From: Pyrrhosoma nymphula
Lineage: Eukaryota > Arthropoda > Insecta > Odonata > Coenagrionidae
Direction of reading: 5' to 3'
Assembly (NCBI GenBank): GCA_963573305.1
Contig: OY754331.1
Location: 93,549,434 to 93,613,433 of the forward strand
DNA: 64,000 nt
This document shows, piece after piece, positions 44,562 to 55,925 of the stretch (the stretch's first letter is position 1; every line of letters begins with the position of its first letter). The notes beneath the pieces are model-generated. The model searched no databases. It was not told the origin of the DNA and saw only the letters and a list, made by a program, of their open reading frames with translations. The position numbers and the translations under genes were made by a program.

Positions 44562-46543
44562 ATGAAGAAGAAGTATCGAGAAAATGTGGATGAGATAATG
44601 GGTGAGGATCATGGAGTAAGATCAGTGGAAGATGAATGGGGAAGTCTGAAAAATAGAATTGTAGAAGCGGCGAAAGCAATGGTAGGCGTAGTGAGTGCAA
44701 CTAAAATTAGAAAACCATGGATCACGAAGGAGATGATAAGGGAGATGGAGGAGAGAAGGAAATGGAAGAGCGTAAACTCAGAACTAGGTAAGAGAAAATA
44801 CCGAGAATTTAATAACAGGCTTAGAAGAGAAACAAAGAAAGCAAGAGAGGCGTGGTGGAGAGAACAGATCGACTCGTTAGAGAAATACCAAAAAGAGGTA
44901 AGAGCAGATGCATTATACAGGAAAGTAAAGGAACTGACGGGTGGTAATAAGGGAAGAAGAATTACAACGATAATAGACAAGACGGGGAACGTGATCGTAG
45001 AACAGAAAGAGATCCAGGAGAGGTGGAAGGAGTATGTTGAAGAGCTGTATGGTAAAGAAATAAGGCCCAATAGGTTAGACACAGAAAGGGAAGACGATAT
45101 CGACAGAGATGGCATCGGACCAAGTATCCTAGATAGCGAAATCGTAATAGCTCTACGACATATAAAAAGGAATAAGGCGGTGGAAATAGATGACATACCT
45201 GTAGAGCTTTTAAAGAGCATGGGGAAGAACGGAAGAGGCAAACGTTTTGCGCTTATTCGTAGGATTTATGAGGATGGAGAGTGGCCGGATGGCTTCGCGA
45301 AGACTGTACAATTCCAATTCCAAAGAAGAGTAAGGCAAAAACGTACGAAGACTATAGGACAATAAGCTTAATATCCCATGCGGCCAAAGTAGTTCTGAGA
45401 ATCATAAACAGAAGGCTAAAGAAGAAGGCAAATGAATACCTGGGTGAAGACCAGTTCGGGTTTAGGAGAGGGACGGGAACGCGAGACGCTATAGCGGTGA
45501 TGAGGACGCTAGTAGAAAGAAACGTAGAGTATGGGCAGGTCGTTTTTCCATGCTTCGTAGATTTCGAGAAGGCGTTTGATCGGGTGGAATGGACAAAATT
45601 AATGGGAGTGTTGAAGAAATCAGGGTTCGATTGGAGGGACAGGCGTCTGATTCGGAATTTGTATATGAACCAGACGGCGCAGGTTAGAGTAGCCAATGTA
45701 GAATCGGAATGGGCCACGATAGGACGGGCATGCAGTGAGGCAGAGGTGCCCACTATTGCCGTTGCTTTTTAACGTATATTCAGAAAAAATGGTAAGGGAG
45801 GCATGGGAGGATGAGGAGGTAGGAATAAAGGTAGGTGGGGAGCTGATAAAGTCAGTGAGATTTGCAGATGATCAAGCATTGGTTAGTCAGTCTGCAAAGG
45901 GGTTACAGCCAATTTTGAATGCGTTAGAGGTGCAGTGCGAAAAGTATGGGATGAAGATCAATCACAAGAAAACAAAAGTAATGATATTCTCTAGAAGTAA
46001 GAGGGCAGAGCTGAATATAAGGGTGGGAGGGCAGAAGATAGATCTGGCCGAGCAGTTTACGTATCTGGGTAGTATGTTGGAAGAGAATGGGTTTAGTGGT
46101 AAGGACATCAGATGCAGAATTGCGCTAGCTAAAGAAGCATTTTCGAAGAGAAGGGAACTGATGAGGGGGGTCTGAGAAGAGACGTGAAGAAGAGACTGGT
46201 GAAAACTTTACTATGGAGCGTGGCGCTATATGGGTCGGAAACGTGGTCATTGCGAAGGGAGGATGTGAGTAGACTTGAGGCGTTTGAGATGCGGGTTCGG
46301 AGAAGGATGGAGAAGGTTAGCTGGATGGCAAGAAATACGAACGAGGAGGTATTGGATATGGTCGGAGAGGAGAGGAAGCTTGTGGCAGAGGTTCGGAGAA
46401 GGCAGAAAAGGTGGATGGAGGATTTTTTGAGAGGAGAGGGCATGTTGATGATTGTGATAAAGGGGAGAACACTGGGGATGCATGGAAGAGGAACGAAGAG
46501 GATAGGAATTCTGGACGAAATAAGAGGAGGTAGAAGATATTAA
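44562..46543 (+). pseudogene. RTE-like reverse transcriptase
   Basis: A basic linker (RETKKAREAWWREQIDSLEK; VKELTGGNKGR) precedes RT. The motif order is ALRHIKRNKAVEIDDIPVEL, TIPIPKKSKAKTYEDYRTIS, then LGEDQFGFRRGTGTRDAI, CFVDFEKAFDRVEW with the first catalytic D, and RQRCPLLPLLFNVYSEKMVR. The active site is VRFADDQALVSQS (about 45855-45895), followed by INHKKTKVMIFSR. Three frameshifts, near 45300, 45740 and 46170, split it into frames 44562-45365, 45281-45772, 45735-46175 and 46184-46543. The last frame encodes SVALYGSETWSLRREDVSRL and the C-terminal arginine-rich region. Few internal stops outside the shifts, so decay is moderate. Confidence 0.88.
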
Positions 46544-46753
46544 GAATTGAAGAGGGATCTAATAACGGGCGATCTTAGGAGGGAAAGCGAGGCAATGTCT
46601 ATCAGGTTGGGATGCAGAATGGGGACTGTCCAAGAACCTACCAATCAGCTGGTAGAATACTTGAATGAATGTTACTTTAAGAAGCCATAGAACTCAAGTT
46701 CCCTATATTTTTCGGTAGAATATTTCATTGGAATGAACGTAGGTACATAGATA

Positions 46754-47545
46754 ACAGAGCGGATGGGCTATGAATATCTAGTTTTCCTCGAACAATAAGA
46801 GATCAAAACAACCTCTTTCACCAACCACCTTTTCTGCCTCATACTCTATATATTGTTGATGAACAGTTAAAACAAGTAAGAAAGTAATATGTACAATTTT
46901 TATGATACCGGGACTAGACACGGTATCCTCAAAATTGGTCAAAAGAGCGAACACCTCCTTGTGTTCCATGTATGGCTTTATCCTTGTGGACTGTAGAGCT
47001 TAGCACGTGACTTGGACTACTAATGATATCATATGTCTAGCAGTCCGAAACACCTTGTTCCAATTAAGCCACCAAATAATCCACAGGGGAGAAGGACGCC
47101 TCGGTAGCTTAACATGGTATGTACAAGTTTTAATTATTCATCATGAACGTAAGGCATCTTGAAAAAGTGACGTTTTTCTATAGGTTATGTAGATAATTAA
47201 TTGATCTCCTCCCTGACGTTTGTTTCACAGACTGATATGTAGAACTAACAGCTAGACTTGCATGTTTCCTGTATAGCTCTTGCATCTCTGTGCATTGATA
47301 TAGTTGCCTAAAACCCTAATATTCTTAGTTTTTATATCATTGGTAGCATACCTTTAGTGTAGTGCATGTCGGAGAAATTTCCCATCTTGACAGATATTTG
47401 CAGGTTTTTGCTAACGTTTATCTGTCATTTCATTAACTTTGTCGTTTCATTAAATTAAGTAGAGTATAGTGTGGTCAATGTTGATGATAAGTCACCTACT
47501 GTCAAACACCCTTTCGGTGGCTTAGAGGGTATTATGTAGATCCAG
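46754..47545 (+). mobile_element. LINE-B-related copy, decayed
   Basis: Short matches in the correct order: CCTCGAACAATAAGAGATCA (as in the FFPRTIRD tail), TTTAGTGTAGTGCATGTC (47357-47375; TATAGTGTAGTGCATGCC at 22.2 kb), and the 3' terminus CCTTTCGGTGGCTTAGAGGG followed by TATTATGTAGATC. The last is the inverse of the family CATCTACATAATACCCT end. No intact ORF. Confidence 0.6.
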
Positions 47546-49677
47546 TGAGGGACCAACCATCGGTGGTCCAGAATTTGTAAATTCAGTGCGATGAAAGAAT
47601 AATTCCCACAAAGAGATGATTTATTCAATGCGAAAGATGACATATCGTAGCGTAGCTATTAAAACTATAATAGTATGGATACTATCATTTAAAATTGTAG
47701 AACTGTATTTTTTGGCAAGTTCGCCCGTATATCACTGAATTATCTTCAGCTTTCGTAAGTACCGTCTTTTGACAGCCTCTTTGACTGATCATAGTTTAAC
47801 AGCTGTTGGGCCATACACAAGATTGATGGCCTGCAGCTAAATAGAAATCACATGAGGCCATGTGAATGCCCCAAGAAACAACTTAGGATCAATTTTTAGT
47901 TATGGCCCTGCCATACGAACTTCAGAATTGTCTGTTTAGCTTTATTGGCGTTATGTCTTACTTTCGTGCGTTCAATTTAAATGGGTCTTAAGATTGGAAA
48001 ACTCCTCCATGCGCAGCACCTGATGCATGGAGAATACGGCCCCAGTTGAGCGTGGTTTTTAACTTAAAACTTTAAGGCGCTTTTTTCATCGGAAAAGTTT
48101 TGCAGTGATCGCCCACGCTCCTTAATATTTCAAATATTAGTGAATTGACTCCTCTCCATTATATACAACTAGAAATAAGTGTATCACGTTTGTAAATAAG
48201 ATACTTCTTCCACATTCATTTCATTTTTAAATCTTCACACGTCTTGATGTTTGATGGATTACAAATCTTATACTTGGTTGTTAGAGGTAGTTTTTCGTTC
48301 AATTAAGAGTCATTAATTTTTAACTTTTTTATGAAGGTAATAAAACAACATCATTGATACATGATGATTTCTAGTTATTCATTACCATCCCGTTAGTATA
48401 CAATGCCACAAAAGTTTTGCTTTGAGTCGTTAACCACCCGCAGCGAGAAAATGGAATTTGATGAAAAAGTTTCAGGATTTATTCTTTGTAAATTTGTTAA
48501 AAAACACAAACTAATTAACCATTATTCCCTTCAAAGTAATCGACCAGACTAGTCATACACTTCTGATTGTAGTAGGTAATCAGGTAGTTGTAAATATAAT
48601 GTACATACCACACCCAACCATTAGATGGTTGATTGGAATGGGGGATGGGTGGACCTCGACGTGAAACCACCTCCACATGGTGAGATCTGGTTCGTTTTGT
48701 TCTAGGAAAACGAACGAAGAGTTGAACAGTGAAAATGGCGAAAAATTGGTAAATTTCTGTTTTTTCTAAGACGTTGCACTAACGGAAAATATGAGATCAT
48801 TGAACATAATTTAATTTATTTAGCTTATTTACACCATAAAACAAGCATGGAAACTAAAGCGTGTTCATTTTAAAAGTTTAAGCTAACAGAAAAAATTAAA
48901 AATATATCGTGATTCACATGCCATCATAGTTTTCGACCACAGTAAAATCCATTGATAAAAGCTGGTTATTGTGGGTTTGGTCAGAAATAAGTAGACGCCG
49001 TTGCGAACGTTTCAATTTATTTATAAATCTTCACTAGCTCACGACATACCAGCATAGCATGCGTTTCCATTGCACCAAATTCTTTAACTGCTTTCGTGGT
49101 TAAATGGGCCTCGATTAACTCAGGCACACATTTGATCCTCGGCCCAGAGCAACGGAAACAAGGGTTTGATGTCCCTTACACACCGTTTACTCTAATAGCG
49201 TTCTACGCTAGTAACCAGACCACTAGTAAAAAGTTCTTCGTGTGAAGGCAAGTTGGCGCTAACTCTAGTAAACTTTTTTACCGCTATAACTTTGCTAGGG
49301 TTGGCACTGGTTACTGGCTTAAGAAACGAGTGTGAACGGAAGTCAGTTAATAAACCAGTTACAAAATTGCCTCCAATGTAGAAGGATCGAAGTGGAAGCA
49401 GCAATTTCATGGGGAAGAAATGGATAATCAAAATTCGCAAAGAGAGAAAAGAACTGCGCAATCTACATCTTCTTCAACCGTGTATGTAATCTGTGTTACT
49501 CAATTAGCTGCGCGCGCGTCGGTTGTTTCAACTGTTTTTAGCTATTTTACTCGTCAACAGAGGTCATCACCACCTCTACTATAGTAAACTTGAATACGTG
49601 TGAACGCTAATTAGTTTAAGCCACCATATTAACCATCATTCAAACGTAGTAATGTAAACGGGGCATTATAGTGCCTC
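47546..49677. other. No recognisable gene
   Basis: AT-rich, with no supported coding region. Sequences near 49160 and 49650 share CCGTTTAC close to TTA, which could be ends of a small Harbinger-type element, but they do not align well enough to call. Confidence 0.45.
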
Positions 49678-49746
49678 ATCACCCCCTCTCCTAACTGCAC
49701 TCGAGAACCTAGACGTTCTCGAGTGCAGTTAGGATAGAGGGGTGAT
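49678..49746. repeat. Long hairpin, ~31 bp stem
   Basis: 49678-49708 is complementary to 49715-49746 almost throughout (core CCTAACTGCACTCGAGAAC), with a 6-base loop CTAGAC and one small bulge. It contains XhoI-like CTCGAG in each arm. No associated element was recognised. Confidence 0.85.
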
Positions 49747-51070
49747 CCTACCCTTTCTCTCCGTTCACTCGTACCGTGCCCGTTTGCGCAATACTCAAAT
49801 GATTATGGTAGCCATCGCAGAAGCTATTGGCAGACGAATGGAATGTACGACTTTTCACCTTGGGAGTTGGCTAGCAGAAAGGAGAAATGAGAGTGTACGG
49901 AGGGGAAGGCGAGGAGCGCAAATGGAGAAGTCTTCGCCTCAAAAGGCCGGATGTTCAATACTCCAGTTCAAGCGGTGTGTCGGCATTGCATACATCGTTT
50001 TCTTAAGTGAGAAAAGGTACATACAAAGATGCAGCTATTTCACATGCAATGACCATTTTTTTGGTAATTGATCATTACATTGCCAATTTAAGCGCTGCTA
50101 ATCTGTCACGATGATTGGCGAGGGCTCCAGCCGCCGTCTAAGCCATATATGTAATCCAATAATTTTAATAATATTTTATTTACTCCCACATAATTGGTAA
50201 AAATTGGTTCCAAACAAACAAACGGGAGCTTTAGGTGGTCTCCAAGGTCATAAGACCTGAATTGAGCCACCAGCAAATTATAAAAATGTATGCCATTAAA
50301 ATAAAGCAGTAACTGTTACATTTTATAGTTCCATTGAAAATACCATCACAATAAATGTTCAATATTTTCTTGAGAAAAATCGAAGTATGAAAGAAATGCC
50401 GGTGCTAACTACGCATACTCTTTCGGGCCTGGTAGTTAGTACTAGACATTCGATCAAAAACATTCACCGATGACAAAAACACAGCATGATGCCATCCACA
50501 AGCAATGAAGCACATTTTTACGTTTTCAAAAATAACGATGAAAAAAGGATTTACGAGCTTATCGGTCTCTGGAGGCATCCGAGACTAACAACACATTAAT
50601 GGTAGAAACCTTTCCTCTTCATTACCACTTTTTAACCCATTTTTTCATCAATACGTAAGGCACTGCGAGCACGTTAAAAATCCAATGTATTTCCATTACT
50701 GTCGGCTTATCATCACTCTATTAGAAATATATATTTTGTGGAAGGAAAAGAAGTCTTTCTACCAATACAATTTCGCCAAGGATGAATAAATTACTAAATT
50801 AAAGTTATACGTTTAGGAATCTTAAGTTCCAAAGGTGTTTTATATTCAATTCTTTAGAAAATTGAGTCAACTTCTAAACAGGGGAGGGACTATGAAGTAA
50901 ACTCGGAGGGAGGGGAGAATTTATCAGTGAACCTTATGCTATACAGCTAATATTCACTCATACATCATATATTTTTATCGAAATTTTTCTCCCATTGTTT
51001 TAAAATGACATTACTACGTCATAAAGCAAGAAAGGATAATGAAAAATCACGATTTCATAATAATTGTGTA
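49747..51070. other. No recognisable gene
   Basis: A 109-codon frame at 49742-50071 has no domain motif. If the Harbinger remnant at its right was once complete, its transposase should lie in this stretch on the plus strand. I see no trace of GSMDGKH- or VENAFG-like motifs here. Confidence 0.45.
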
Positions 51071-51074
51071 CCTA

Positions 51075-51499
51075 GAGAATCAGATCCCTCTCCACTCGTG
51101 TTTAAGGCCAACACCTTCCTCTTCGCCGCAAAGTAGTTGGTCCTCAGAGATACCATTTTTTCTCGGTCGTGTAAGGTCTCTCTGCGGTCGTGTAAGGTCT
51201 GCAACAACATGAAAAATGTATCAGTAATTAGCATTTTCCGTTGTCGTTTTTATGCTTTATTCAAAGCAATGTTATTCACACCGCCCCGGACTTAAGTCGG
51301 CACATACATATAGTTACCACCTAGAATTAAATTGTCATTATTCCTACCTTACAGCACACATCTCCTCCACCTTCTCTCGCATGCTAACTGCCCATCTCCT
51401 CTTGTTCTTACGTATACAGAGAATTCCGGGGTTGAGCAAATTAGGCCTCTCCCTAATTAAATAGATCAGTCTATCTACCTGTCCCCTCGTCCAGACCAT
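51075..51499 (-). pseudogene. Second Harbinger MADF/SANT-like gene, frameshifted
   Basis: Same kind of accessory protein as at 10009-11171. Exon 1 is 51499-51348 (MVWTRGQVDRLIYLIRERPN, then KNKRRWAVSMREKVEEM) and ends at GTAAG|GTAGG. Exon 2 starts at 51198 after TTGTTGCAG. The splice phase equals that of the 8.3 kb element (AIR|PNTT there, AVR|PYTT here), so the genes are homologous. In exon 2 a run of about 18-21 nt encoding PYTTAER is duplicated in tandem, and the helix block EKKW..SLRTNYFAAKRKV is cut by a one-base frameshift giving WYL*. Later exons were not found. Non-functional. Confidence 0.7.
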
Positions 51500-51759
51500 A
51501 ATGGAAGTCAAAAATAGTGTCATCAGTGTCTAAAAATCGTGTAGACCAAACGGTGCGAAGGTCGATTACCGGAGAGAAATGTCAGAAGAAGGCGATTAGT
51601 CAATAACGGTTCCTTGAGGATTGTCCGGAAGGAGTAGGGATCAAACGGTTAAGCTAGGAGAATAAAGTTCAAACGACGCAAATGTCAAAAAAGTCTTTTA
51701 AAAAAAGCCAGAGTCACACACGAACAAACGTAATTCCACAAAAGGTATACAGAACAGCT

Positions 51760-51985
51760 AGAGCGTGATTTCCATAATCTACCATTAAATGTCTCTCAAA
51801 CCCTTGCGCAACTCTTACGAATTCTCGAACCAAAATAGAACATGTTCTATTTTCTGTTCATGCATTCATGCAGTCGTACATGATAGTGTGGTTACACGGT
51901 GAATTTTCACGTTCATTCTTGCGTTCATATATTTACACACTTTAACTCGTACACGTTAAAGTATCGTGTAATTAGGCCTTTAGAC
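51760..51985 (-). mobile_element. Harbinger-type end (remnant)
   Basis: Read on the minus strand the end is AGGCCTAATTACACGATACT with TAA beside it, comparable to the AGCCGTGTTTACACGATGCA end of the element at 8261. Subterminal GTTCATGCATTCATGCAG- and TGAACG-type motifs also correspond to 11484-11570. The MADF pseudogene lies just inside, at the distance expected. The opposite end was not found. Confidence 0.55.
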
Positions 51986-52028
51986 AAACAGTTTTGGGCA
52001 AGTTTTCTAAATTTCCCGCATTCACACC

Positions 52029-52440
52029 CAGTGGCGGATACATATGGGGGGCGAAGGGGGCGCGCGCCCCCCCCTTGCGGGGCAGCCCGCATTGCCGCCC
52101 GCGCCGCCCCCGCCAGTCAGCCCGCACGCTATTCGTTCGTGTCTTTCGTCAGCCGACTCTGAGTCGAGTTATCGAGTAGTTGTACTTTCTCATGTAGCAC
52201 GCGCGCGCGTCCGCGTCATCGTATTTTATACGTTTCTGTCTGGCACATAGATAGCTAACCTACGAGAAAATTCGCAGCCATTCTAATGATCTCGATACGT
52301 TATTCTGTCTGGCATTTGTTCGAGAAAAGTCGTGAATATTCTACTGTTTGTATTTGTTCACACTCCTTAAAAGTCTGGAAGCGAAAAATCTGGCACCGAA
52401 TGTTCTCGAAACAACCGAGTTTTTTCTGTATCCGCCACTG
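52029..52440. mobile_element. 412 bp hAT-type MITE
   Basis: The ends CAGTGGCGGATACA (52029) and TGTATCCGCCACTG (52440) are a 13-14 bp inverted repeat. Flanks TTCACACC (52021-52028) and TTTCCACC (52441-52448) agree at 6 of 8 positions, a decayed 8 bp hAT duplication. The left part is extremely GC-rich (CGCGCGCCCCCCCCTTGCGG). The short frames inside are not supported as genes. Confidence 0.8.
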
Positions 52441-53514
52441 TTTCCACCCGATCCATCACTTCACCAGGGAGACCAAAACAGCGATAGATATGCCTGCAGA
52501 TGTTTATTCACGTTACTGGAGCGTATTCTCATGACCGTTTTCTGGCATTTATTAGCATCGTAAACACGTATGATTTAAAAAATAATATTGCCTCATGTTA
52601 TGCAGCACAATCCTTTCATGGAAATACTAATCGCGAACCCTTTCTTCGAAGCCCCTCGCAGTATTTGTCTCTGATAATTCACTTACGTAGACGTCACGGT
52701 CCGATGTCTCCTGTGTCCATTCGCGAGCCACAAATTGCACCGTTATAGAAAACGCCCGAACTAACGTATCTTCAGCTGCTGCTGAGCGATACCTCTTCTG
52801 CATGGAGGCGACTATGACCGTGATTTTGCCCCAGGGCTCGGAAATAATTAAATATGTCGAATTTATAGCGTATTATCCACAGCTGGCCATGCTCAGTCCA
52901 CTCAACTCAACTTCTAAACAACGGAATCGCTAAGCTATCATGATTCCGATTTGAAAAAAGCACTATCATTTAGGTGTTCTCACACTAGTTGTAATCAAGC
53001 TTACCCAATGAAAGGGCTTTGTATTACTTAATTATTTAACATAAGGAATATCAGGATTGGTATAAAATTCCTCATGAAAGTCCTCGAGTAGCATGAAGGT
53101 GAAAAATAGACAGCGGAAAAAGAGCACTTTCGAGTAGACTTGCAGCTTGTTTTAGACGGCGAGAAGGATTATTAGGCGAAGGTTAAAGGAAAAAATATAA
53201 AAATAAAAATATTATTTTCTCAGGATTGGCGCATTGTTGCTTTATTTTGGGAAATTATCCGATGATACAATTTTTATCTGCATAACTTGAATTATTTTAC
53301 ATTTATTTTGAGTCACTTACAAATATTTTTTTACAAAATCTTGTTTATCGCGATTGAAAAATTGATTACGATAATAGCTAACAGTAGAAAATAGTCTAGA
53401 AATAAAAAAACGAAATGCCGGTAAATTATATTTTTCTCTGTAATGTATTACCTGCTATGGGAAACTCTCATTCATGACATTTTATGAAACTCAGGACAAC
53501 TTAAATTTACTTCC
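52441..53514. other. No recognisable gene
   Basis: Nothing supported. Frames near 52500-52750 are without motifs. Confidence 0.5.
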
Positions 53515-53865
53515 ATTTTTTATTAAAAAACTTAGTACTTTTCCACAATTTATTTCAAAACTGCGACCGGTTTCACCTTACTAAGGGATCTTCTGGGACA
53601 TTCTGAAGCTTAGGGCATACCACTCTCCTTCCTTTCCTCTCGCAAGTTTCCACCACCCCTTCTCACTCTGCCACGCCCCAACCACCCTGCTCCTCTCTCC
53701 CCCATTTCAAACCAACCCCCACCATTTTTTAACTTTGTCAGGGTATACATTTTATGCCCAAAGTTTCAGAATGTGACAGAAGATGCCTTATTAAGGTGAA
53801 ACCGGTCGCAGTTTTGAAATAAAGTGTGGAAAAGTACTGAGTTTTTTATTAAAAATTGGTATCTA
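53515..53865 (+). mobile_element. PLE-type 3' tail with inverted copy
   Basis: The plus-strand end, GGTGAAACCGGTCGCAGTTT followed by TGAAATAAAGTGTGGAAAAG and a T-rich stretch, resembles the 3' end of the PLE at 61966-62045 (GAAACCATGG...GTGTGGAAATAG). About 70 bp of it is repeated in inverted orientation at 53515-53590. The 200 bp between is pyrimidine-rich (CCACCCCTTCTC, CCACGCCCCAACCACCCTG), like the proline-rich C-terminal coding and UTR region of that PLE. A solo, inverted-repeat PLE remnant is the best reading. Confidence 0.5.
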
Positions 53866-54767
53866 TCACTTCCACGAAGTCAAACCTGAAAAAATCAAAT
53901 TTATTAAATTTACTTGTTTGAATTGCAACCAAAAATTAGCAAAGTCGAAAATAAATTTAGAATTCGAAATTTCTAAGTAATTCACGAAATATTTAAATTT
54001 AGACTTAAAATTCTAGTTTACTGCGCCAATCGTGGTTTTAAGGGCGAATACATTACTTCCATCGTCGAAATCGCAAACAACAACAGTAGATAAAATTAAA
54101 TAAAAACCAGAAATCTATGACGCGAGTGTTCACAACTGTCCTGTGTCAGCTTTTATATATCTTACAGCTGTAGATCCTTCAGTTCAGAAATTTTGCTTTC
54201 GTTATCAGAGCCATATTGTTATTATAGTTTTATTCAACTTTACTATTTTTAGAATTTTACTGACATTAATTTTATTTAAAGGGGGAACAAAGGCCATCTG
54301 GAAAAATTATCCTTACGAACATATCCAACGGATATTAAAGAGGTTCGGTGGTTCCACCCAACTTAAGAGAACTCAATGAAACTTCCTGAAAGCATTGATA
54401 ATATTGTTCTAAAGCTACCTGCAAATTTTCATAATTATTTTCCTAAGCTTTCTTAAGATATTTGATCGAGACTTAGGCATGAAATTACACGGGTTCTAAT
54501 GACTTTTCTTCTGCATCCTGTAAGTTATACAAAAATTAGGTTGCTTTAAGACAGCAATAGTAATGTTACCAGCAAGTCACATCGAATTATCTTAAGTGGA
54601 GCGAAACCAGGGAAACCCCTTAATTCTGAGAGGTCTTTGTTGATTGTTATGGTGACTGTGTGAAGGAGGGAAGATGAATGATTAACCAAATCTTTGAGCC
54701 GGTTAGTTCCCCTGATTTGATCTGATTGAGACGATTCTTGTTAGTGACACGTTTTTCCTAGGTCTAC
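53866..54767. other. No recognisable gene
   Basis: AT-rich. It may contain the far-decayed N-terminal half of the neighbouring piggyBac pseudogene; no motif confirms it. Confidence 0.4.
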
Positions 54768-55925
54768 CGAAAAGGGCATATTACTAGAGTAAATAGATTC
54801 GTTGAAAATATTAAATGTATACATTTCGCAAATAATGAGACTCTTGATTACCGAGATAAAATAGGAAAATAGAGAGAGCATTTTATCATAAATGCACCTA
54901 ACAACAAAAATATCTCAATTGATGAGGCAATGATCCCCTATTTTGGCAGGCATGGATGCAAGCAGTTTGAATGTTTGTAACCCGTGCGTTTTGGATTCTA
55001 GGCCTGGGTTATGGCCCAAACATCAGGATATTGTCTTGAAGCAGACCTATATCAAGAAAAAATGCATGTAATGACAGGCATGGTGACCAGAGACTGGGGG
55101 AATCAGGAGTAGTCTCTTTCTGTGACTCCTACGTGAACCATTTTCCTGGGATTCAGTTCGCATTTTATTTCGACAATTTGTTCACGGGCGCCAAATTGCT
55201 CTGCAATTTATGTGATAAGGGCATGAAAGGAGCAGGGACTGTAAGAGTGAACCGAATGGGTAAGTGTCCTTTAGTGAAAAAAAATAGACAAAGCAGAAAA
55301 GGGCTAGATGAACGTATGAATCCTTCACTGTGGAAGAAAAAGGAATTTTGGCCATATCATGGATGGATAATAACGTGGTATATACGCTATCGAACGAACA
55401 TGGAGTGAAACCTGTTCAATCTGCAAACTAATGCAGTCTCAAGGAATAGATAAAATTACAGATTACCCAGTCTAATGTAATACACAAGTATAATAGGTAA
55501 GTACATGGGAGGAGTCGATCTCCTTGACAATATATATATCTCGAATTATTGCATTGGCATTCGGGGAAAGAAGTAGTACATGCCGAGTGCTCTATGGTTG
55601 ATTGATGTGTGTATGGCTAATACATGGGCCTTCACAAATTCCAAGGGGCTTAGTGAATTAGATCAGCTGGGATTTCGGTGACGATGCGTCCAGGCACTCC
55701 TCAGAAAGTACGGCCAGTCTACATTGAGAAACCGTACCCATGCGATACAATGATCGGGCTTTTAAGCCTGTAAGAACATCCCATGGTGGACACATTACTT
55801 CTTCCGGTAATCCTCGCCTTACATGTGTGCACTGCAGTCAAAATAAACCCCCATTGCCTGTATAAATGTAATGTGCCAATGCAAACTCATTGTGTTGAAG
55901 ACTTCCACCAGAAATGAATTACATT
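54768..55925 (+). pseudogene. piggyBac (PGBD-like) transposase
   Basis: A cut-and-paste transposase that inserts at TTAA. The trace starts RVNRFVENIKCIHFANNETL near 54785, followed by the hallmark NISIDEAMIPYFGRHGCKQF (about 54912-54970), whose D is the first catalytic aspartate. The second conserved segment reads SFCDSYVNHFPGIQFAFYFD, then NLFTGAKLLCNLCDKGMKGA. This lies in frame 55133-55408, which ends near the YTLSNEH-like stretch. The third segment is GKYMGGVDLLDNIYISNYCI (about 55500-55560), holding the late catalytic D. C-terminal cysteine pairs (CxxC near 55830-55900) are partly visible. At least six stops or shifts separate these blocks, so it is dead. The N-terminus and the TTAA ends were not identified. 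Confidence 0.82.

Larger units (their letters stand above)
44139..46669 (+). mobile_element. RTE-like non-LTR element, 5'-truncated
   Basis: Begins inside an exonuclease-endonuclease-phosphatase type endonuclease domain, directly against the copia RT, and runs through RT to a 3' end with GGTAGAATACTTGAATGAAT. The 3' GAATGAATG-type tail and 5' truncation fit target-primed reverse transcription. Insertion into the copia element, or a deletion joining the two, explains the missing copia 3' end. No copia sequence resumes after 46669. Confidence 0.8.

Noticed and set aside
44609..45753. Long minus-strand open frames (210 and 133 codons)
   Set aside because: They are antisense to the RTE-like reverse transcriptase and are rich in serine and leucine, as expected for a complement of lysine- and glutamate-rich coding.
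49160..49666. Small Harbinger-type MITE
   Set aside because: Ends share only CCGTTTAC near TTA; the inverted repeats do not align further.
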